From Deinococcus radiophilus (GTDB lineage Bacteria > Deinococcota > Deinococci > Deinococcales > Deinococcaceae), in assembly GCF_020889625.1 (NCBI RefSeq), contig NZ_CP086380.1:1693001-1757000 (forward strand): 64,000 bases of DNA, written 5' to 3'. The stretch's first letter is position 1. Every line of letters begins with the position of its first letter. The position numbers and the translations under genes were made by a program. This document shows, piece after piece, positions 28,510 to 37,857 of this stretch. A model generated the notes under the pieces. That model did not search any database and had not been told where the DNA came from. It saw only the letters and a list, made by a program, of their open reading frames with translations.

Positions 28510-29217
28510 GTGCTCTCTCTTCAAAAAGCTGCCCGCATCCTGGGGGCCTTCAGCGCTGAGCAGCCTGAATGGGGCGTGCGCGCCCTGGCGGCCCAGTTGG
28601 ATATGCCCCGCGCCACCGCACACGCTTACCTGTCGGGACTGTCGCAGGCTGGTCTGCTGCGCCGTACCCCTGCCGGGCGCTACCGCCTGTCGTGGCGCCT
28701 GGCCGAAATGGGTGCCCAGCTGAACACCTCGCTTCCCTGGTTTCTGGACGCCCGCCAGCTGATCACCCGACTGGCCCTCGAAACCCAATCGGTGGCATTT
28801 CTATCCCTGCTGGAAGACACTGAAGTGGTCTGCGCCATCCGTGAGCGCCACCCCGCCGCCGACATTGACATGCCGCTGGACATTTACCTTCCTGCCACGG
28901 CCACCGCCAGCGGCAAGGTGCTGTACGCCTTTTTGGGAATAGAGCCCCAGACCTACTCGGTCTGTACGTCATCTTCTATCTCCACACCGGACGAATGGGA
29001 AACCGAAGTGGCACGGGTGCGCCGTCAGGGCTACGCTTATTCCATTGAAGAATGGATTCCGGGACAGTGCACCCTGGCGATGCCCTATCGCTACAGTGGT
29101 CAGGTGGTCGCCGCCGTGGGGGTACAGATGACTGCCGAACGGTATCTGCGCGAAGAAGGCACCTTACGTGAACAGGCCAATGCGCTGATGGAACACGCCG
29201 ACCCGCTCGGCGACTAA
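28510..29217 (+). CDS. IclR-family transcriptional regulator
   Basis: 235 residues from the GTG at 28510. The N-terminal winged helix (SLQKAARILGAFSAEQPEWGVRALAAQLDMPRATAHAYLSGLSQAGLLRR) and the C-terminal GAF-like effector domain (PATATASGKVLYAF, GYAYSIEEWIPGQCTLAMPYRYSGQVVAAVGVQ) fit the IclR family. IclR proteins usually control catabolic operons in response to a small acid; no obvious target gene adjoins. A TAAATT box lies 7 bases before the start. Confidence 0.88.
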   Translation: MLSLQKAARILGAFSAEQPEWGVRALAAQLDMPRATAHAYLSGLSQAGLLRRTPAGRYRLSWRLAEMGAQLNTSLPWFLDARQLITRLALETQSVAFLSLLEDTEVVCAIRERHPAADIDMPLDIYLPATATASGKVLYAFLGIEPQTYSVCTSSSISTPDEWETEVARVRRQGYAYSIEEWIPGQCTLAMPYRYSGQVVAAVGVQMTAERYLREEGTLREQANALMEHADPLGD

Positions 29218-29266
29218 ACCAGACTGCCCAGAGGCCAAGGTCCAAATTACAGCGGTCCACCTGTGG

Positions 29267-30988
29267 CTACTGCTGAACCGCCGCCCCTACCTGAAGCTGC
29301 TCCACCTCGCCCCGCACTTCTGCCAGGCGCTCTTGCAACGACTGCAAGGAGGTTTCGGCAGCGCTCAAGCGTTCACTCTCCTGCTCGGTAAAGCGGGTGT
29401 AAGGACTGATCGCGTCACGTAGGCGGGCGTCGGCGCGGTCCTGCTCACGCTCGTACTCGCGGCGCACGATGCGCTCCAGAGCTTCACGCAGTTCTTCTAC
29501 ACGGGCGCGCAGTTGACGGTGGGCCTGCAGCCGCTTGTTGGGCAGCACAAAGAGGCCCAGGCTGCCCAGCGTGAGGCCTGCCAGAATACCCCCGGTAAAG
29601 TCCAGCGCCGATGCACCCACCAGTGCCCCGATGCCCACGCCCAGGCCCATCCCACCGGCCAGGCCGCCGATCATGCCTTTCATAGAGTCCTCGGCGTCCT
29701 GCGCCAGCTCGCGGGCCAGGCGCTGCTCAGTGGTGGCTTCGAGGTGCTCGCGGGCACTCCCGGCAATGCCTTCAAGCAGCGCAGCGCGGTCATATGAAAA
29801 GCGGGTGCGGGCCACGTCCTGCGACGGCTGGCGCCGAATCAAAAAGGCCTGCACATCCTCCCAGAAGTGCAGATTCGCTTCCACAAAGCGGTCAATCATA
29901 CTGCCGAACTGCCGGTCAATGGCCTCCGGCAGCTCGGCGACCGCTTCGGTGCGGAACTGTTCTTCCAGCTCGCGGCTGTTCATCAGACCGCGCACGTTGC
30001 CAAAACGCAGTTTCTGGTCGATAAAGCGGTCAGCCCGCATCTCGAATTCGCTCAGCAGACGCGAGACACGGTTCAGCTGACCGTCCAGCTCGCCCAGCAT
30101 GGTTTCGCCGTGGCGCAGGCGCTGTTCTTCCAGGTCACGCAGGATATTCAGATCTGCGCTCAGCGTCTCGCGGGCTGCCCCGGTACGGCGGGCCTCATCC
30201 TGCAGCAGTTCGTCAGCGGTATTCAGCGGCCCCAGCAGCTTGAGGCGGGTGCGCTCGGTCTGCGACAGGCGGCGAATCAGCGCCCCGCGCAGGTCTGCGA
30301 ATCCGGCGTCGCCCCCACGCTGCTCGCCCCGCGCACTGACCAGGTAGACGGGCGGATTGAGGCCCAGTACCCCGCGTGCGCCTTTTTCGACGTGCTCACG
30401 GACTTGCTCCCGCTGCTCCGCCGTCTCCAGCAGGTCAGCCTTGTTGACCACCATGATCACGCTGCGGCCCCATTTGGCGGCCAGCGTCAGAAATTGCCGC
30501 TCGGACTCGGTAAAGGGACGGTCCGCGCTGGTCAAGAACAGCACCAGATCGGCGCGCGGCAAGAACCCTTCGGTCAGCGCCTGGTGCTGGCGGATGATGG
30601 CATTGGTGCCGGGCGTATCCACCAGCGCCACGCCCTCTAGTCCTGGCAAGGGATGGGTCAGGCGGCTGACAAAGGGGTCCTGGGTCGGCTGCAGCTCCCC
30701 GGCCCGCTCGCCGTGCACCAGCACATAGATGCGGTCGGTGGTGGGCGTCACGCCTTCAGGCAGGACGTCTGCGCCCAGCAGGGCATTCACGAAACTGCTT
30801 TTGCCCGCGTTGAACTCTCCGACCACCACCAGCAAGAAGGTTTCATCCAGCGCCGAGAGGGCCTGACGCGCATAAGCCTGGGCCTCCAGTGGTGCGCCGT
30901 GCTGGGTCAGCAGGGCCTGAACGTCGGCCAATAAGGTGCGCTCCTGACTCAGCAGGTGTTGCACCTGGTCGGAAACCAGGGTGGACAT
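29267..30988 (-). CDS. Bacterial dynamin-like GTPase
   Basis: 573 residues. The N-terminal GTPase has G1 GEFNAGKSSFVNALLG, G2 TPTTDR, G3 VDTPGTN and G4 VVNKADL. A long helical stalk follows (coiled coils around residues 250-330 and 480-560), interrupted by two hydrophobic glycine-rich stretches (GMIGGLAGGMGLGVGIGALVGAS, GILAGLTLGSLGLFVL) that could act as the membrane-inserting paddle. Bacterial dynamins remodel or protect membranes. A TAAACT box sits 6 bases before the ATG. It is a single gene, without the second dynamin copy often found in pairs. Confidence 0.88.
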   Translation of the reverse strand: MSTLVSDQVQHLLSQERTLLADVQALLTQHGAPLEAQAYARQALSALDETFLLVVVGEFNAGKSSFVNALLGADVLPEGVTPTTDRIYVLVHGERAGELQPTQDPFVSRLTHPLPGLEGVALVDTPGTNAIIRQHQALTEGFLPRADLVLFLTSADRPFTESERQFLTLAAKWGRSVIMVVNKADLLETAEQREQVREHVEKGARGVLGLNPPVYLVSARGEQRGGDAGFADLRGALIRRLSQTERTRLKLLGPLNTADELLQDEARRTGAARETLSADLNILRDLEEQRLRHGETMLGELDGQLNRVSRLLSEFEMRADRFIDQKLRFGNVRGLMNSRELEEQFRTEAVAELPEAIDRQFGSMIDRFVEANLHFWEDVQAFLIRRQPSQDVARTRFSYDRAALLEGIAGSAREHLEATTEQRLARELAQDAEDSMKGMIGGLAGGMGLGVGIGALVGASALDFTGGILAGLTLGSLGLFVLPNKRLQAHRQLRARVEELREALERIVRREYEREQDRADARLRDAISPYTRFTEQESERLSAAETSLQSLQERLAEVRGEVEQLQVGAAVQQ

Positions 30989-31052
30989 GGGGACAGTTTA
31001 GCCGCCCTGAGGGTGAAATGGCTGGAGGTTACGTCGCTGCCAGTGGCTCTCC

Positions 31053-31952
31053 TCAACGACGGCCCAGGTTTTCTGGAAAGGCCCGCAGCTCGTAGAATTG
31101 ATCGGCTCCCGGCAGACGCACCGCCCGCCCCCGCACACGCTGGGTGGCCGCCATGCGAATGACGACCTCCTGCAGGTTAATGGCCGGATGTACATTGTTG
31201 ACAGTAGGTTCCTGCAAGAAGGTGAACATCGGCTGATCCGCCGTCATCGGAGCCAAATTGTCGGCCAGTAAGTTGACTGCTCCGGTATTGGGAGGAGCCA
31301 GCCCTGGCACGGTCACCGCAGGGACATAGTTGTAGTTGGCTGCGCCAGGAACGTTGCTCGGCATAGGACGTCCTGCTCCTGGCAGTGGCTGCGGTGGCAG
31401 ATTGGACGGCAGTCCTGCTGGATAATTGGCCCGGAACTCGGCCAGCACCCAGGTGTTGGCATCGTCAGGGCCAGCTCCAGGGTTATTGGCAGAATTACTG
31501 ACGTTCCCAGCCACCCACACCGAGCGCTGAACGGGATAGTAAGCAAAGAAGCGGTAGCATCCCTCTGTAACGCTTCCTGTACAGCCGGCACTCCGGTTCT
31601 CAGGCGGCAAAATTAGGGCCAGCAGATGCCCACCGTTGACGGCCGAGCCACTCACCGTGTCCAGTGCCCAGTTACCGTTTCCGGTGAGCGGGTTGGTCCG
31701 CAGTGTGCCTGTCCCCAGAGGAAAAGCGCCCCGGTCAGGCGTGTAAACGTACCAGGCTTCCCGGATACGGCTGGCCAGCAATTGTTCTACGTTCAATACG
31801 TCTTGCTGCAACTCGGCACGGGTATTCACCTGAACAGCTCCATCTGAAGTCGAGCCGAAAAAGGTCGTGATCGCAATCAGTACGATCCCCATAATCGCCA
31901 TGCTGATCAGCAGTTCGACCAGGGTCAGTCCCTGCAAACGTTTGGTGTTCAT
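31053..31952 (-). CDS. PilW-like minor pilin
   Basis: 299 residues. A class III prepilin leader with the cleavage site before Leu-Thr-Leu-Val-Glu (MNTKRLQGLTLVELLISMAIMG) is followed by the hydrophobic N-terminal helix, then a long beta-rich, Cys-poor globular part. This is the last gene of a four-gene overlapping operon; it starts 4 bases inside the gene before it. Such minor pilins prime and cap type IV pili, which in Deinococcus-Thermus serve in DNA uptake and adhesion. Confidence 0.82.
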   Translation of the reverse strand: MNTKRLQGLTLVELLISMAIMGIVLIAITTFFGSTSDGAVQVNTRAELQQDVLNVEQLLASRIREAWYVYTPDRGAFPLGTGTLRTNPLTGNGNWALDTVSGSAVNGGHLLALILPPENRSAGCTGSVTEGCYRFFAYYPVQRSVWVAGNVSNSANNPGAGPDDANTWVLAEFRANYPAGLPSNLPPQPLPGAGRPMPSNVPGAANYNYVPAVTVPGLAPPNTGAVNLLADNLAPMTADQPMFTFLQEPTVNNVHPAINLQEVVIRMAATQRVRGRAVRLPGADQFYELRAFPENLGRR

Positions 31953-32434
31953 TGGGGCCTCAGTAGGTCAAGCACCAGCCGGGTGCTTTGGCCATTTTGG
32001 GTGGTGGTCACGGTGACGCGCCGCATCGGAGGCGCTGGCGGAATGGTCCCCAAAGCAGTGAGGGCTGGACAGCTGGTGCTCACGGTTGTCCTGGCTCCTG
32101 CAAGGGTGAGCGGTTGTGCCCGGCTATCGAGCGACTGAATGGCAATCTGATAACCGCTTGCCGGCAGGCTGCTGACACAGGCCAGGTCGTAGTATCCCTG
32201 CTGGTTCCAAGACGCTTTGACCGTCTCCAGAATGCGCTGGGCGTCGGTGGTGGTGCTCAGCCGCCGCTGGCTGTTGCCCGTATCGCCCAGGAGGCCCACA
32301 ATCGTCGAGGAAAGAACAGCGGCCAGGACAGCGAAGATAGCCAGTGCCACCAATAATTCGACCAGGGTAAAGCCCCGCTGACGATGTCGTGTCTGTATGC
32401 GCTCACCCATAGCTTTCATGCCTGCGGAATTCAT
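31949..32434 (-). CDS. Type IV pilus minor pilin (PilV/GspI-like)
   Basis: 161 residues. The prepilin leader is basic (RHRQRGFTLVELLVALAIFAVL), with the conserved Gly before the cleavage site and Glu at +5. The globular domain has a disulfide pair (CVSSL … TSCPAL). It overlaps its upstream neighbour by ATGA and its downstream neighbour by four bases, so all are translated from one message. Confidence 0.85.
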   Translation of the reverse strand: MNSAGMKAMGERIQTRHRQRGFTLVELLVALAIFAVLAAVLSSTIVGLLGDTGNSQRRLSTTTDAQRILETVKASWNQQGYYDLACVSSLPASGYQIAIQSLDSRAQPLTLAGARTTVSTSCPALTALGTIPPAPPMRRVTVTTTQNGQSTRLVLDLLRPQ

Positions 32435-32898
32435 CAGCTGCCTCCTCTGACTACACTGACCTTGCCAGTCACGCCGACCACCCTGACCTCCACCGGCGGC
32501 AGTGAAGCATTGGGGCTTCTGAGTTGGTATACGCGGCCCGTAGCACCGTTGAGTGTGGCGAAAGGAGCTTGATAGACCAGTTCCCCGTTGCAGTTCAAGG
32601 TGCAGCTCAGGGTCACGCCATTTTCCATCACACTTGGCGCAGCAGTGCCGCCGACTGGGCCAACGCTGTATCCGTTGGCCGTCAGGATCAGGCGCATGTT
32701 CTGACTCTGACGCTGCGCCGCCGACCGCGCGCCGGACAGGTCACGGGCCAGTCGGTTGGCCTGCTCGGTCAACTGATTGGAGTGAATGGCACGCGTGTAG
32801 GTGGCCCAGCCGATGCTCAGCAGGATACCGACCACAGCAATGACCAGCAGCACTTCAATCAGGGTGAACCCCTGCGTGGGCCTGAGGGGTGATCTCAC
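32434..32898 (-). CDS. GspH/FimT-family pseudopilin
   Basis: 154 residues. The leader TQGFTLIEVLLVIAVVGIL is typical of the H/FimT class; the GspH-like fold follows (NRLARDLSGARSAAQRQSQNMRLILTANGY), with a Cys pair in TLSCTLNCNGEL. It is the second gene of the minor-pilin operon and overlaps both neighbours by four bases. Confidence 0.87.
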   Translation of the reverse strand: MRSPLRPTQGFTLIEVLLVIAVVGILLSIGWATYTRAIHSNQLTEQANRLARDLSGARSAAQRQSQNMRLILTANGYSVGPVGGTAAPSVMENGVTLSCTLNCNGELVYQAPFATLNGATGRVYQLRSPNASLPPVEVRVVGVTGKVSVVRGGS

Positions 32899-35174
32899 CT
32901 GAACTCTCCTGTAGTGGCTTGCCGCGTCTGCACGTCTTCCAGTCGCGTGCGGCTTGAGGCGTCCAGGGTCGTCCAGGTGGGCGACACCGGCCAGTAAGGC
33001 GGGGCCAGGCCCTCACGGTAGCGGTTATCGTACGAGAAGTTACGGCCATAGCCGGACTGATTTTCACGGGTCTGAGGATTGAATGTTCCGAAAGGACCGT
33101 ACCAGTTCTCAATGAGGGCGCCGCGCATGTGAACACTGCCACGCTGCGGAATTTTGTCGTAGTTATTGACCCTGACTTCTCCTTCACTGCTCATCAAGGC
33201 GGCGTGAATTTTTAGGTCAGCCGGGGCATTGCCACTGATGGTGAGATCGCCTGCCTGCGAATAGATACCCAGCATATTTTTCGGAAGAGGATTCTTATTA
33301 CAGGCAGTGTCTTCCAATCGGCAAGGAGCATTCGACATGGTGAGGTCGCTACCGATTCTGACACCATTCACCCCGGCGATGGTTACTTTAGAAAAGGAAG
33401 CCAGTGCGGGAGGCGCATTATTCAGCACTTCTCGCCCCAGAGGATTACTCACGTTATTACGGGGTGGACCGATGACATTACTAATTTGGTCACCATAAAT
33501 CACGCCATTAAATTTTTGGCCCGTTGAATTCCAAGAACTACCGCTTTTGACGGAAAGGTTCCCCTCACTGTCAACCCGGTATTCCCGCACAGGGCTCCCT
33601 CTCATGGCTGGATCACAAGACATGATGGGACGACGGTAGTACCTACCATAGCTGTCCCTTCCTCTAAACTCCTCAGGTGTATTGTTATATGTTTGCCAAT
33701 TCACTTGTTCCCAACGCGAGGTGTCATAACTGCACTGTTCCTCAGTGGAATAAAATCGGATGTACTGGTAAGTGTTGGTAGGTTCAGTCCAGCTGGTCGT
33801 TGAGCTGTTAAAGGTGGTCAGTGGATTCCCATTGGCATCTCCGGCCAGCAGCTGAATACCAGTCGCGTTAGAGGGTACGATCAATCCCGCCTCGCCGGGT
33901 GGCGTCCCTTCACCGTTGGCCGCTGCCCGCTGATCTTCGGCATTTTCAGGAAGCGCGATATAGTCCGCTGCGAAGTTGCCGTCATTGACCGCATAATCCT
34001 CAGGAGGATCGGGTTCAGGGTTAATGATGTTGACATCGGTACGGTTATCCAGGTCAGCGTTCAGGGAGTTGTTGTACTGCCGCGGTGTGTAAGAGCCTTG
34101 AGGCAATGCTCTGAGCTGCCCAGCTGAGTAGTAGCCGGGGCGCTTGGTACAGGTCCAACCGGCCGTGCCTTCGCTGTCCAAGTTGGTGCAACCAGCACTG
34201 CTGAACCCACCGTTGAAGGTGGCCGTTGCTCCGTTGGCAAAGACCAGGTGTTCGTTGGTATGCACTGGCCCGTTAAATACCTGATCGAGGAAGTTCACGT
34301 TGGGCGTATCTGAGCCTCGGGAGCGGTGGAAGTTTGTCTGAAGAACGTTTTTCAGCAAACTGGGAAGCGTCAACTCGAAGTACCAAGTTTGCTGGCTCTG
34401 CACGTTGCTGCCGCTTAGCACGCGGGTAGCGCCAGCCTGATTGCCTCTGGCGATCACATTGCCTGCTCCCAAAACAAAGCGGTAGGCACGTCCACCTGAG
34501 GCTGGCGTGTATTTGATCACCTGCAAAGCATTCAGTTGTAGACGGCTGTCGGTTCTGGCAAGTGTGTTATTGGAATTAGAAAAAACGTCTCTCCAGAAGG
34601 CGGCGCGGCTATCTACACTGCTTAGGTTGGTCGGCCGTTCTCTAGGTGCCAGCAGCGCGGTATAAATTTCAGGCCTGATAAACCGGCCCAGCAACTCGAA
34701 CTGGTTGACTTGCCCAGTCAGCTGAACAGTGCAAACGCGGGCATTGTTGTCGGTGTAGACCTGCCCATTGACAGGTGCCGCGTTCGGATTGGGCTGAAAC
34801 CCCGGCAGCACAGTCCAGTTGACCAGAGGCGTGTTAGTGCCGCAGAACTGCACCGCCATCGCCTCAATACTACTGACCGAGGTATCGGCCGGCACACTGA
34901 GCGGTGTGAGCGGCTGACTCCCACTGCCCAACTCTTCCGCAGACAGGTCTTGCCCGGACAGCATTCGGCCGACGTTCCGCAACTGACTGCGCGCCACATT
35001 CAGGTTACTCTCCGCTGCGTACTGCGCCACCAGTGTCGCCCGCTGATCCTCCGTGGTCCGTGAGGCAGACATGGAAAGCTGCATGGACGAGAAAAGGATG
35101 GCAGCCAGGAGCAGCATGGTAAACAGGACAATGACGATCATGGCCGCCCCTAACTGAGCCTGTGTTCTCCTCAT
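32895..35174 (-). CDS. Large PilX-like pilus-assembly protein
   Basis: 759 residues, first gene of the minor-pilin operon. The N-terminus (MRRTQAQLGAAMIVIVLFTMLLLAAILFSS) is one hydrophobic helix without the usual GFTLIE motif, followed by ESNLNVARSQLRNVGRM, as in PilX-type proteins. The remainder is a very large, Asn/Ser/Thr-rich extracellular region with several isolated cysteines and beta-helix-like turns. The size suggests an adhesin-like tip subunit carried by the small minor pilins. Local GC is lower in the middle (33,200-34,600) than in neighbouring genes. No specific family name is certain for the large domain. Confidence 0.7.
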   Translation of the reverse strand: MRRTQAQLGAAMIVIVLFTMLLLAAILFSSMQLSMSASRTTEDQRATLVAQYAAESNLNVARSQLRNVGRMLSGQDLSAEELGSGSQPLTPLSVPADTSVSSIEAMAVQFCGTNTPLVNWTVLPGFQPNPNAAPVNGQVYTDNNARVCTVQLTGQVNQFELLGRFIRPEIYTALLAPRERPTNLSSVDSRAAFWRDVFSNSNNTLARTDSRLQLNALQVIKYTPASGGRAYRFVLGAGNVIARGNQAGATRVLSGSNVQSQQTWYFELTLPSLLKNVLQTNFHRSRGSDTPNVNFLDQVFNGPVHTNEHLVFANGATATFNGGFSSAGCTNLDSEGTAGWTCTKRPGYYSAGQLRALPQGSYTPRQYNNSLNADLDNRTDVNIINPEPDPPEDYAVNDGNFAADYIALPENAEDQRAAANGEGTPPGEAGLIVPSNATGIQLLAGDANGNPLTTFNSSTTSWTEPTNTYQYIRFYSTEEQCSYDTSRWEQVNWQTYNNTPEEFRGRDSYGRYYRRPIMSCDPAMRGSPVREYRVDSEGNLSVKSGSSWNSTGQKFNGVIYGDQISNVIGPPRNNVSNPLGREVLNNAPPALASFSKVTIAGVNGVRIGSDLTMSNAPCRLEDTACNKNPLPKNMLGIYSQAGDLTISGNAPADLKIHAALMSSEGEVRVNNYDKIPQRGSVHMRGALIENWYGPFGTFNPQTRENQSGYGRNFSYDNRYREGLAPPYWPVSPTWTTLDASSRTRLEDVQTRQATTGEFR

Positions 35175-35301
35175 ACCTGTTAGTATTCCCGGTTGGCTGT
35201 CACAGAACTACACCCAGCTGGGGGAGGGCCAGAGGCTCCCGGCTGGCAGATGCCGAAACTTTGTGACGGTTTATCAAGGCGCTGCCCCCTACACTGTGGG
35301 C

Positions 35302-35931
35302 ATGACCTGGACAAAGAGGCTGAGCAGCCAGCTGAATGACCCGCAAGACAGCATGTGGGACTGGCTGGATGAAGATGACCTGGAACCACAGAGGGGCTTT
35401 CCGTGGTGGACACTCCTGCTGACCGGAGCCGCTGTCGCAGGGGCCGTGTGGTTGGCCCGGCAGCGCAGCGACGAAATCAAGGAGCTGGCGGTCGAGCGGC
35501 TGATCGAGCAGCCTGCCGCTGGTCAAAGCTTCTTGAAGCTGGAAGAGGGCCTGCAAAGTGGTGGCGAAGCCCTGGTCGAGCGCATAGAGCGGGCCAGTGA
35601 CAACGAGCGCAACCGCGAACGCCTGCGCCACATCATCGGGATTGAGCGCTGGGGCCGCGCCCGCGTGCAAAGCGCCGTGCTGCACCGCCCCTGGGTAATG
35701 GATGAGCACCACGACTACAAGCCGCCCAAGGACAAGTCCCTGAGCGAGCTGGCCGAGATCCTGGCGGAGCAGCGCCGCCGCACTGCGGCCCTGGCGCACA
35801 CCCTGCACGAGAATCCTCCCCGCCTGAACGAAAAAGTGCCGCACAATGGCCTGGGACCGCTGAGTGTCCGTGGCTGGCTACGCTACTTGCAGTACCACGC
35901 CGACGTGGAAAGCCGCAAGCTGCTGCCCTGA
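35302..35931 (+). CDS. Membrane-anchored protein of unknown function
   Basis: 209 residues from the ATG at 35302, 6 bases after a TACACT box. One membrane helix near residue 35 (WWTLLLTGAAVAGAVWL) is followed by a helical cytoplasmic part rich in Glu/Arg (LEEGLQSGGEALVERIERASDNERNRERLRHI). The C-terminal third (HTLHENPPRLNEKVPHN … VRGWLRYLQYHADVESRKL) has a His pattern faintly like DinB-superfamily helices. No function is assigned. Confidence 0.6.
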   Translation: MTWTKRLSSQLNDPQDSMWDWLDEDDLEPQRGFPWWTLLLTGAAVAGAVWLARQRSDEIKELAVERLIEQPAAGQSFLKLEEGLQSGGEALVERIERASDNERNRERLRHIIGIERWGRARVQSAVLHRPWVMDEHHDYKPPKDKSLSELAEILAEQRRRTAALAHTLHENPPRLNEKVPHNGLGPLSVRGWLRYLQYHADVESRKLLP

Positions 35932-35938
35932 GATTGGC

Positions 35939-36826
35939 TCAGCGCCTGGGCGGACCGTCCACGCTGTCCGCAGCACCCACTCCAAAGTCACTCAGGGTGG
36001 CCCGGAACACTTCGGCGGGGGTGCGGCCCTGGTTGACGGGGGCGCTCAGGGCCCGCTGCGCTGCCTGGGCTGAGGCCAGCGGCCCAAAGGCTCCCAGTTC
36101 GGGCAGGTCCTGGGACTGGCCCTTGTTCCAGGCCGCCGCGTGAAAGCGCCCGAACATCCGCGCCCGAAAGAGGCCTGGCGGCTCTAGCGTCACAGCAGGT
36201 GTGCCGGGGGGCAACGCTACAAAGTGGGCCGCAAAAGCCAGCTCGTCAAGCGCCTGCACCTGCAAGGTGGCCTCGCCCAGTTCGCGCAGCAGGTGGTCGA
36301 TCACCTCGAACACCTGCGCGGCGTAGTCCTCAACTTCTTCGCGGCGTGGCAGGTAGCCCCTATGAATCACAGCGTTGCGGAACTCGGCCCCCAGGGTCTG
36401 CGGGCGCAAAAAGTCGGGTGGACGGCCCTCACGGGTGAGGTACGCGAGCGCCAGCATGCCGACCTGACGCTCGCTCTGACGGTCCACCAGTTTCCAGGTG
36501 GCGGCCAAGCGGGCCTGCGCGTCTTCCAGGCTTTCGCCCTGGCCAGCAGCCTGCTCCAGCACCGCTGCCCGCACATAAAATTCAAAGCAGCGTTCCAGCG
36601 CCGCCGCAAAGCTGGATACCGCCTCGCGGGCATAGCCGCCCAGCAGCGCCGCCGTACCCAGATCAAACAGCACTTCGAACTTCTGCTTGCGGACAAACAG
36701 GCAAAAGGACTGCTCGCAGTGCAGGCAACTCAGGTCATACACTGCACTGTCGCCGTACTGGACTGGCACCGTCTGGGCGCAGTGAGGACAGTTTACTTCC
36801 AGCGCTGCAGGGCCACCCGTCATCAC
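35939..36826 (-). CDS. Zinc-ribbon protein with a HEPN-like RX4H motif
   Basis: 295 residues. The N-terminus has two CxxC pairs (Cys13/16 in NCPHC and Cys34/37 in SCLHC), forming a zinc ribbon. The helical middle ends in AEFRNAVIHRGYLPRREEVEDYA, where Arg150-Asn-Ala-Val-Ile-His155 matches the RX4-6H catalytic signature of HEPN ribonucleases, including the usual polar residue after Arg. HEPN proteins act in toxin-antitoxin, defence and RNA-processing systems. The C-terminal 100 residues are unassigned. It overlaps the upstream secreted-protein gene by ATGA, an unusual partner for a HEPN protein. Nuclease activity is inference. Confidence 0.55.
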   Translation of the reverse strand: MMTGGPAALEVNCPHCAQTVPVQYGDSAVYDLSCLHCEQSFCLFVRKQKFEVLFDLGTAALLGGYAREAVSSFAAALERCFEFYVRAAVLEQAAGQGESLEDAQARLAATWKLVDRQSERQVGMLALAYLTREGRPPDFLRPQTLGAEFRNAVIHRGYLPRREEVEDYAAQVFEVIDHLLRELGEATLQVQALDELAFAAHFVALPPGTPAVTLEPPGLFRARMFGRFHAAAWNKGQSQDLPELGAFGPLASAQAAQRALSAPVNQGRTPAEVFRATLSDFGVGAADSVDGPPRR

Positions 36827-37854
36827 TGCACCTTCATCAAGTCGGTCTGGACGGTGTAGCGGGTGGTCATGTGCATCACCAGCTGATAGGGCACTTCACC
36901 GCTGCTGGGCAGGCCCAGGGTACTGCGCATCAGCCCGGTCAGCTGTGAGGCTTCGGGAAGGCCATCAGTCCGGTACCGACTCAGCACTTCGGTATCACGG
37001 CGGCGCAGGGCATAGGGGGCCGACACCGGATCACCATGTTCGCCGGTCCACAGCACCGTAGCCTCCCAGGGCTGGGCGCTGATCTGCTGCAAAAAGGTCC
37101 GCTGCACTGATCCATCTGCCGTCGGCTGCTGCGGACGGGTCGTGACGGTACTGACCACGGGACCCACACCATCCAGCAGGCCTTCACCCAGCCCCTCGGT
37201 CAACACCCTGTCCAGCGCCAATTGCACCTCGCCGCTGGCCTGCACCACTTGACTGGCCTGCCCACCGAAGACGCCCGCCGGGTCAAATCCAGCATTTCCC
37301 AGGGCCACCTGCCAGAGCATCTCCGCATCCAGTTCCTCCAAAAACTCAGCCCCGGTGCTGGGCCAGCGCAGTTTGCCGTCTAAGACCGTTCCGTCCGGGC
37401 GCAGGGTATGTTCGGTGCGGATTTCCAAACGGCTGCCCGGTACACCCGCTATATCGGGGCGCAGATAGGTCAGGGCCAGACGTACCGTGTCAGGCTGCTG
37501 GGGGGCCAGCACCCGTACAAAGAACTTGGCATCGGGCAGCGGCGGTGAGAACACCTCACGCAACCCCTCCCACATTGGCCCGGACAGCAACCCCTCTTCA
37601 TGGAGTGCCCCGGCCAACACGCCGTCCACCAGTTCCGGGTCCAACGACCAGACATCTGGGCGCAGCGCCATCACCTCGGAAGTGGAGTGCACGCGGTATT
37701 CCAGCAGCGTGCCCGGCTGTGGGTTCAGGCGCAGTGGGGTCAGGCGCGGCCCAGGACCAGCCGCACCCGGCAGCCCTGGAGAGGGCTGGGCCGGAGCCGC
37801 CGCCAAAGTCACGGTTGGCAGCAGTAACAGGGCCAGCAGCAAAGCGTGGCGCAC
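36823..37854 (-). CDS. Secreted protein of unknown function
   Basis: 343 residues with a clear signal peptide (LLLALLLLPTVTLAAAPAQ). The mature part begins TPLRLNPQPGTLLEYRVHSTSEVMA, the type of opening seen in proteins that bind or measure hydrophobic ligands in beta-sandwich folds (some DUF6263-like proteins begin this way). No catalytic motif is visible. The gene is coupled to the zinc-ribbon/HEPN-like gene after it and lies just 3 bases downstream of the metallo-hydrolase stop, so the three are probably one transcript. Confidence 0.55.
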   Translation of the reverse strand: MRHALLLALLLLPTVTLAAAPAQPSPGLPGAAGPGPRLTPLRLNPQPGTLLEYRVHSTSEVMALRPDVWSLDPELVDGVLAGALHEEGLLSGPMWEGLREVFSPPLPDAKFFVRVLAPQQPDTVRLALTYLRPDIAGVPGSRLEIRTEHTLRPDGTVLDGKLRWPSTGAEFLEELDAEMLWQVALGNAGFDPAGVFGGQASQVVQASGEVQLALDRVLTEGLGEGLLDGVGPVVSTVTTRPQQPTADGSVQRTFLQQISAQPWEATVLWTGEHGDPVSAPYALRRRDTEVLSRYRTDGLPEASQLTGLMRSTLGLPSSGEVPYQLVMHMTTRYTVQTDLMKVQ

Positions 37855-37857
37855 GAC

